Below are positions 59,205 to 64,000 of a DNA stretch of 64,000 nucleotides, one piece after another. The stretch spans positions 1 to 64,000 of the forward strand of contig NZ_CALAOH010000226.1 of assembly GCF_937926365.1 (NCBI RefSeq), read 5' to 3'. Positions within the stretch are counted from its first letter, which is position 1, and each line of letters opens with the position of its first letter. Made by a program: the position numbers and the translations under genes. The notes beneath the pieces are model-generated. The model saw only the letters and a list, made by a program, of their open reading frames with translations. It was not told the DNA's origin and searched no databases. This stretch comes from an uncultured Azohydromonas sp. GTDB taxonomy: Bacteria > Pseudomonadota > Gammaproteobacteria > Burkholderiales > Burkholderiaceae_C.

Positions 59205-60149
59205 ATGGGCAAGAAATTCCGACGCGCGCTCATGCTGAGCAAGCGCGAACAGGTGTACGGGCAAGAGCATGCGTCCGGGCTGTCCCCGGCCAACGATGCA
59301 ATGCTCGTGCGCAATCTCAACTTCAACCCGCTCAACACCGAGCAGGTGAAGCGGGATCATGTGCGCCCTCACTTCGGCAACGCTGGGCAGCTCGTGGTCT
59401 GGGGCAACACCACGGCCGATTTCGAGATCGAGCTCGCCGGTCGCGGCGCCCCCGGTGTACCGCCGCGCTACAACGAGCTGCTGCGCATGTGCTCGCTCTC
59501 CGAGACCATCACGGCCGGCGTGTCGGTCGTCTATGCGCCGATCTCCGACGTCACCGAGTCGTGCACGCTGCATTACCTGCTGGACGGACTGCGTCACCGT
59601 ACGACCGGCGTGCGGGGCAACCTGGAGCTGACCTGGGCCACGGGTCAGCTGCCGTCCGCCAAGGTATCCGCCACCGGGCTGTACGTGGATGCCGAGGACT
59701 ACGCGCTGGCCGAGGCGCCGAACTACACGGTGTGGGGCCAGGCGCTGCCGGTCAACAAGGCCAACACGGTCGTTACGCTGTTCGGCAAGTCCATCGTCAT
59801 CGAGAGCGTGTCCGTCAACATGGGCAACACCGTCGAGTACGTGAACCGGCCCGGCCAGGAGTACGTGGACGTCACGAACCAGGAATCCAAGGGCACGGTC
59901 GTGTTCGAAGCCACGTCGATCGCCTACAAGGACTGGTTCGACGCCATCAAGCGGGGCTTGACCGGCGCCTTCAACCTGGTGCACGGCGGCGGCCAGGCGG
60001 GCAAGACCATCACGTTCAACGCCCCGGCGGCGTACCTGAGCAACCCGCGCTACAGCGAGAGCAAGGGGCAGCTGATGATGACCGTGGACATGGACCTGTC
60101 CGCCGGCCTCAACGGCGCCAACGACAGCTTCACGCTGGCCTACACCTGA
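59205..60149 (+). CDS. major tail tube protein
   Basis: A 314-residue siphovirus tail tube subunit. Position (after terminator, before chaperone) and beta-rich sequence support this: FEIELAGRGAPGVPPRYNEL, LRHRTTGVRGNLELTWATGQ, VSVNMGNTVEYVNRPGQEYV and FEATSIAYKDWFDAIKRG. It is the usual phage_tail_3-like or tube-protein arrangement. It polymerises around the tape measure. Confidence 0.85.
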   Translation: MGKKFRRALMLSKREQVYGQEHASGLSPANDAMLVRNLNFNPLNTEQVKRDHVRPHFGNAGQLVVWGNTTADFEIELAGRGAPGVPPRYNELLRMCSLSETITAGVSVVYAPISDVTESCTLHYLLDGLRHRTTGVRGNLELTWATGQLPSAKVSATGLYVDAEDYALAEAPNYTVWGQALPVNKANTVVTLFGKSIVIESVSVNMGNTVEYVNRPGQEYVDVTNQESKGTVVFEATSIAYKDWFDAIKRGLTGAFNLVHGGGQAGKTITFNAPAAYLSNPRYSESKGQLMMTVDMDLSAGLNGANDSFTLAYT

Positions 60150-60172
60150 CCCGTTTTTCCCTGTCGCGGGGC

Positions 60173-60193
60173 GCCGCCTTCGGGCGGCTTTTT
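60173..60193 (+). terminator. hairpin after tail tube gene
   Basis: GCCGCC/GGCGGC with a UUCG tetraloop, then TTTTT, nested in a larger CGCGGGGC/GCCCCGCG pairing. Typical attenuation after an abundantly made tube protein. Confidence 0.85.
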
Positions 60194-60241
60194 CTTGCCC
60201 CGCGATTTCTTCACCTCACCTCAACCGCGACAGAGGACACC

Positions 60242-60562
60242 ATGGCTTTCAATCTCAACCGCAAGGGCACCTTCAAAAGCGACGTGTCGATCAACGTGCC
60301 CGTCAACGAAGGCACCGTCACCGAAACCATCAAGGTCGAGTTCAAGCGTCTGAGCACCGATGAGCTCAAGAAGGCGCAGCGCGGCGGCGATGCCTCGCTG
60401 CTGCGCGAGGTGGTCGCCGGCTGGGATGGCGTCACCAACGACGGCGCGCCGGTGCCGTTCACGCCCGAGAACCTGGAGGCGTTCCTGCAGGTGCCGACCG
60501 CCGTCCGCGCGACCGCACTGACCTATGCCCAGGACATCCTCGGCATCCGCGAAAAAAACTGA
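60242..60562 (+). CDS. tail assembly chaperone, short (0-frame) form
   Basis: A 106-residue chaperone that coats the tape measure during tail assembly, the lambda gpG counterpart. Recognised by position and by the frameshift signal at its end: the last codons are GAA AAA AAC then TGA. A minority of ribosomes slip back one base there and continue into the next frame, making a fusion of about 239 residues. GACAGAGGA precedes ATG 60242. Confidence 0.88.
   Translation: MAFNLNRKGTFKSDVSINVPVNEGTVTETIKVEFKRLSTDELKKAQRGGDASLLREVVAGWDGVTNDGAPVPFTPENLEAFLQVPTAVRATALTYAQDILGIREKN
60553..60559 (+). other. -1 programmed frameshift slippery heptamer A AAA AAC
   Basis: The heptamer is in the correct phase for tandem slippage (X XXY YYZ) and stands directly before the 0-frame TGA. 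The -1 frame is open from 60559 to the stop at 60958-60960. Confidence 0.88.
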
Positions 60563-60960
60563 TCGCGGCGGCCCGCCGCTGGGCCGGCGCGGATGACGGC
60601 GCCGGCGCCGGCGACACCGCCGCGCATCTCAACGACCTGGCCGATGCCATGGCCGCCGCCGGCGCGGCGCCGCACCTGGTTGCCCACGCACGCGGCAGCC
60701 CGCTGGAGCGGCCGGGCCTGGAGGTCTTCCCTGACTGCTGGGACGCCGTGCAGGTGTTCCTGCTGCTCGGCCGGCAGTGGCGCATCGAAGTTGCGCCCAA
60801 CGGCAAGCTGATCCGCCACGGCCTCGACCTGGCCGCGCTGCCCGGCGTCATCGACGCCTACGGCGTGCCGCAACCCGAGCGGCGCGCCCTGATCGCCGAC
60901 CTCCGACTCATGGAGGAAGCGGCCCTTGAAGTTCTCAACGCCCACCTGGACCAACCATGA
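60559..60960 (+). CDS. tail chaperone extension in -1 frame (gpT-like, DUF1799-type)
   Basis: 133 codons expressed as the C-terminal part of the frameshift fusion. Sequence starts LIAAARRWAGADDG, then HLNDLADAMAAAG and WDAVQVFLLLGRQWRIEVAP with a helical end. This is the DUF1799-like pattern found as the second chaperone frame in HK97-type tails. An internal ATG at 60649 could give a 103-residue separate product, but a ribosome site is not obvious. Its stop overlaps the tape measure ATG. Confidence 0.82.
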   Translation: MIAAARRWAGADDGAGAGDTAAHLNDLADAMAAAGAAPHLVAHARGSPLERPGLEVFPDCWDAVQVFLLLGRQWRIEVAPNGKLIRHGLDLAALPGVIDAYGVPQPERRALIADLRLMEEAALEVLNAHLDQP

Positions 60961-63900
60961 GCGCTCTCGGAAGCCTGATCGTCAAGCTCGCCCTGGAGTA
61001 CGCCGAGTACACCAAGGGCCTGGACAAGGGCGAGCAGGAGGCCCTGCAGTTCGCGAAGAAGGTCCAGGGCCACATGGACACCATGGCCGCCGGCGTGAAG
61101 GGCCTGATCGGCGGCATGGCCGCCGGCCTGGCCGGCGCCTTCAGCGTGGGCGCGATCATCAACGGCCTGCAGAACGTGGTGCAGACCATGGGCGAGGTCA
61201 CACAGGCGAGCCAGCAGCTGGGTATCGCCACCGAGCGCCTGGTGGGGATGAAGCTCGCCGCCGAGCTCGTCGGCATCTCGTTCGACGACTTGGTGGAAGG
61301 CATGGCCGGCCTGTCGGAGCAAGCCAGCTCGGGCAAGGAAACCTTCGGCCAGATGGGCATCAATCTCAAGGACGCACAGGGGCATCTCAAGGGGCTGGAC
61401 ACGCTGCTCTACGAGATCGCCGACGCGTTCCAGAAGAGCGCCGACGGCACGGCCAAGGCGGCTATCGCCCAGGACATCATGGGCGACGCCGGCCTCAAGC
61501 TCATCCCGTTGCTCAATACGGGCGCGGCCGGCCTGAAGGCCTTCCAGGAACAGGCCGAGCAGCTGGGCCTGACGTTCAACGCTTCTACCGGCAAGGCGGC
61601 CAAGGAGTTCGGCAACACGCTGAAGCTCGTGAGCGTCGGCTTCGACGGGGTCTATACCCAGGTCGTGGCCAAGTCGCTGCCTGCGATGCAGGCGGTGGCC
61701 GAGGCGTTCATGAAAGCGGCATCGTCTGAAGGGGCCGTCACGGCTGCTTCGCAAGTGCTCACCGGAGGCATCCGCGCTGTCGCCACTGCCGTCGTGGTGA
61801 CCGCAACGGCGTTCCGCCAGTTCGGCACACTGGTCGGTGGAGTCGCCGCGGGTGTCGTCGAGGTGTCCGGCGGCATCACGGACGCCTTTGCGGCGGTCGT
61901 GACACAGAGTGGCTCGATGCTGAGTGCCCTGGGCTCTGCCGTGCGCTTGGCGCTCTCCGGCGATTTCGCTGGCGCGCTTGATGCTGCGAGGAGCGGCTTG
62001 ATCGGACTGGGTCAGGGTACTGACCAAGCGGCCGCCAGGATTCAGCTGGGCTTCAAGCTCATGACGGACAGCTCGGCCGAAACCATGCGCATCGGCCGTG
62101 AGGCCGTGACCACAGTGCGTGGGATCTGGACCGGTACCGGCGACGGTGTGTCCAAGCTCGCTGAGGCCGCTGCCACCGGCAAGAAGCACCTCGGCGACCT
62201 CACCGGCGCCGAGAAGGCGGCAGCCAATGAAATGAAGGGGCTGCTGGGCGAGTGGGCTGGTCGCGCCTCCGCGCTCAACGCGGCGTCGGCGGCGACGTCT
62301 GCGCTCACGGCAGAGGAGCAAGCCCTTGTCGCGCTGCGGTCGAAGCTCGCGTCCGGCACGTCTGCGCTGGGGGACAAAGAGAAGAAGCTCATCCTGACGT
62401 ATGCCGAAGCGGTGGCGGAGATGAGCCGGAACAACGCTGCTCAGCAGACCGCGGCGGCGCTCAGCGCGCAGCTGGCGGAGGCATCACACAAGGCAACCGA
62501 AGAACTGCAGTCGCAGATCAAGGCCGAGCGCGAGAAGAACGAGGCCATTGGCCTGAGCGCGCGCCAGGTCGTCGAGCTGGAGGCCGCGCGCATGCGGCTG
62601 ACGGCCGAGGAAAAGGGCGGCTATGCCACGGCGCTGGAAACGGCATCCGTCTACGCCGGCGACTACGCCAACGCCTACATGGCTGCGGCTGCAGCGGCAC
62701 GGCAGCAGGCGTCTGCACTGCGCGAGCTCGCCAGCGTCAGGGTGTCTGGTGCCGTGAAGGCGCAAGGCGTGGAACTCGACTCGAAGGCGCGCCAGGAGCT
62801 CGATGCGTTCCTGGACCCGGCGCGCGCGCAGACGTTCGGAGAAGCGTTGCGCGATGCATTCGGCGCCGCCAGCAGCGCGCTCGGCAATCTCGCCAGTGCC
62901 ATGGACGAGTACGCACGCAAGCAGGCTGAAATCGAGAAGCAGCGGGTCAACGTTTCCAAGATCGAGGACCAGTCCGAGCGCTGGAGCAAGGAAGCCGAGC
63001 TGAGCCGCCGCGAGACCGAGATGCAGGTTTCAACCTATGCGGATCTCACGGGCGCAGCGAAAGACTTTTTTGAAGAGGGCAGCCGCGGTTACAAGATCAT
63101 GGCTGCGGCCGAGAAGGGGTTTCGGGCCCTAGAGCTGGCCAACGCGGCTGCGAGTGCGGCGCAGCAGCTCGGCCTCATTGGCCAGGTGACGGCAACCAAG
63201 GTGGCCGGCGAGGCGGCCAAAGTGGGCGCGGTGGTGGCTGGCCAGGCCACCGAAACCGCCGCGGTGACGGCCGGCGAGGCCGCGCGCAATACCGCCAAGA
63301 TCCCGGGCGTTTTCATGGCCTTCATGTCGGCGCTCGGTCCCTGGGGCATGGCCGCCGCGGGCGTGGCCATCGCGGCCGTGCTCGGCGGCGCGGTGAGCGG
63401 TGGTGGCGGCGCGGTGGTGGATCCGGGCAACACGGGCACCGGCACCGTGCTCGGTGACGTCAGCGCGCAAAGCGAGAGCATCGCCAACAGCATTGACGCG
63501 CTGCGCGAAGTGGACACGCTGACAATGCGCTATAGCGCCGCCATGCTGTCCTCGCTGCGCAACATCGAGAGCAGCCTGGCCGGTGTGTCGAGCCTGATCG
63601 TGCGCGCTGGCGTGGTTGAAGCCTCTGGCGCGGGCATTGCGGTGGGGCGTGAAGTCTCGACCATGGGCAAGATCGAGGGCGCGGCAGTGCGCGCCGCGGC
63701 CGCGTATGTGAGTTTCGGACTCACCGAGGTGCTGGGCATCGGCAAGGCCCTGAGCAACCTCGCCGGCAAGATGTTCAGCACCAAGACGAGCATCACCGGC
63801 CAGGGCATTACCGCGGATCCGCAGGCGCTGGGCGCAATCATGGCGAGTGGTTTCCAAGCCAGCTATTACGCCGACGTGTACCAAAAGAAGAAGCGTTTTG

Positions 63901-64000
63901 GCTTCACGGTGGGTGAGAGCAATTACACGGCCAACACCGGCGCGGCGGATCCCGAGCTTGAGCGCCAGTTTGGTTTGATCCTCACGGGGTTTGCCGATAC
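60957..64000 (+). CDS. tail tape measure protein (C-terminus beyond window)
   Basis: At least 1,014 residues, open to the right edge. It sets tail length and is ejected with the DNA. The N-terminal helical region (LVKLALEYAEYTK-like start, KKVQGHMDTMAAGVKGLIGG) precedes the tape-measure core GITTERL-type motif, here SQQLGIATERLVGMKLAAEL. Hydrophobic segments near 260-320 and 790-820 (MSALGPWGMAAAGVAIAAVL) alternate with Ala/Gln/Glu coiled coil. ATG 60957 overlaps the chaperone stop (ATGA). One 16-bp palindrome copy lies at 62703-62718. Confidence 0.92.
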   Translation, partial: MSALGSLIVKLALEYAEYTKGLDKGEQEALQFAKKVQGHMDTMAAGVKGLIGGMAAGLAGAFSVGAIINGLQNVVQTMGEVTQASQQLGIATERLVGMKLAAELVGISFDDLVEGMAGLSEQASSGKETFGQMGINLKDAQGHLKGLDTLLYEIADAFQKSADGTAKAAIAQDIMGDAGLKLIPLLNTGAAGLKAFQEQAEQLGLTFNASTGKAAKEFGNTLKLVSVGFDGVYTQVVAKSLPAMQAVAEAFMKAASSEGAVTAASQVLTGGIRAVATAVVVTATAFRQFGTLVGGVAAGVVEVSGGITDAFAAVVTQSGSMLSALGSAVRLALSGDFAGALDAARSGLIGLGQGTDQAAARIQLGFKLMTDSSAETMRIGREAVTTVRGIWTGTGDGVSKLAEAAATGKKHLGDLTGAEKAAANEMKGLLGEWAGRASALNAASAATSALTAEEQALVALRSKLASGTSALGDKEKKLILTYAEAVAEMSRNNAAQQTAAALSAQLAEASHKATEELQSQIKAEREKNEAIGLSARQVVELEAARMRLTAEEKGGYATALETASVYAGDYANAYMAAAAAARQQASALRELASVRVSGAVKAQGVELDSKARQELDAFLDPARAQTFGEALRDAFGAASSALGNLASAMDEYARKQAEIEKQRVNVSKIEDQSERWSKEAELSRRETEMQVSTYADLTGAAKDFFEEGSRGYKIMAAAEKGFRALELANAAASAAQQLGLIGQVTATKVAGEAAKVGAVVAGQATETAAVTAGEAARNTAKIPGVFMAFMSALGPWGMAAAGVAIAAVLGGAVSGGGGAVVDPGNTGTGTVLGDVSAQSESIANSIDALREVDTLTMRYSAAMLSSLRNIESSLAGVSSLIVRAGVVEASGAGIAVGREVSTMGKIEGAAVRAAAAYVSFGLTEVLGIGKALSNLAGKMFSTKTSITGQGITADPQALGAIMASGFQASYYADVYQKKKRFGFTVGESNYTANTGAADPELERQFGLILTGFAD

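Larger units (their letters stand above)
36129..64000. mobile_element. siphovirus-type prophage (left part) integrated in dusA
   Basis: From the dusA junction to the right edge the genes are phage or phage-cargo. They include a defence pair, a lysogeny and partition-like operon, repressor/Cro, CII-like and DUF1376 early genes, and a Q-like regulator. HNH, terminases, portal, ClpP-type protease, HK97 capsid, connector, tail tube, frameshifted chaperone and tape measure follow. Tail tip, lysis, integrase and attR are not in the window. All structural genes are open and in canonical order, so the element looks potentially functional. Confidence 0.93.

Noticed and set aside
1..64000. CRISPR arrays, rRNA genes, insertion sequences
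   Set aside because: No regularly spaced repeats, rRNA-like stretches or transposase genes were seen anywhere in the window.

Overview
The window is a high-GC chromosome segment from a betaproteobacterium, most likely of the family Comamonadaceae. This rests on the nusA-infB-rbfA-truB-typA gene order, an EpsF/EpsG-type exopolysaccharide cluster, and the codon use and protein wording of FabI, QmcA and RimP. The genus is not resolved. The window holds a host part (1 to about 36,128) and the left part of an integrated tailed phage (about 36,129 to the right edge).

Host part. A truncated sigma-54 activator on the minus strand is followed by a plus-strand exopolysaccharide (EPS) locus (1,466-16,647). 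The locus encodes an initiating sugar-phosphate transferase, five glycosyltransferases, UDP-glucose dehydrogenase, the chain-length regulator/kinase pair EpsF/EpsG, a multi-pass polymerase candidate, a flippase and two acetyltransferases. Nearly all of these genes overlap or abut, so they read as one operon. A secreted beta-helix protein (minus strand) and a copper-radical galactose-oxidase-like lipoprotein (plus strand) flank it divergently and may tailor or cut the polymer. Then come a TauE-like transporter, a QmcA/NfeD pair, a PLP basic-amino-acid decarboxylase, fabI, the rimP-nusA-infB-rbfA-truB-typA translation block with its own promoter and leader attenuator, and an EamA transporter.

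Prophage part. The start of dusA is intact for 21 codons and then runs into foreign DNA, the signature of an element integrated in dusA (attL at about 36,111-36,128). The first cargo is a markedly AT-richer two-gene Gabija-like defence system (OLD-family ATPase/TOPRIM nuclease plus UvrD-like helicase). Next is a tightly coupled minus-strand operon: PrtN-like regulator, DUF4326 protein, membrane protein, large ParB-like protein and four small genes. An immunity region follows (HTH repressor against a YdaS/Cro-like protein, with a shared operator motif), then early genes (CII-like regulator, DUF1376 replication protein, small unknowns), a zinc-finger Q-like protein with a terminator downstream, HNH endonuclease, a probable cos region, and an HK97-type head and siphovirus tail module. 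The tail module includes a programmed -1 frameshift in the tail-chaperone gene and a tape measure gene that runs off the window. No integrase or lysis genes are in the window; they should lie beyond 64,000.

The least explained structures are two families of perfect or near-perfect palindromes confined, as far as I could see, to the prophage. One is a 16-bp element with seven dispersed copies. The other is a 10-bp element with five copies within 3 kb of the early region. The ParB-like/membrane-protein operon is also unexplained.
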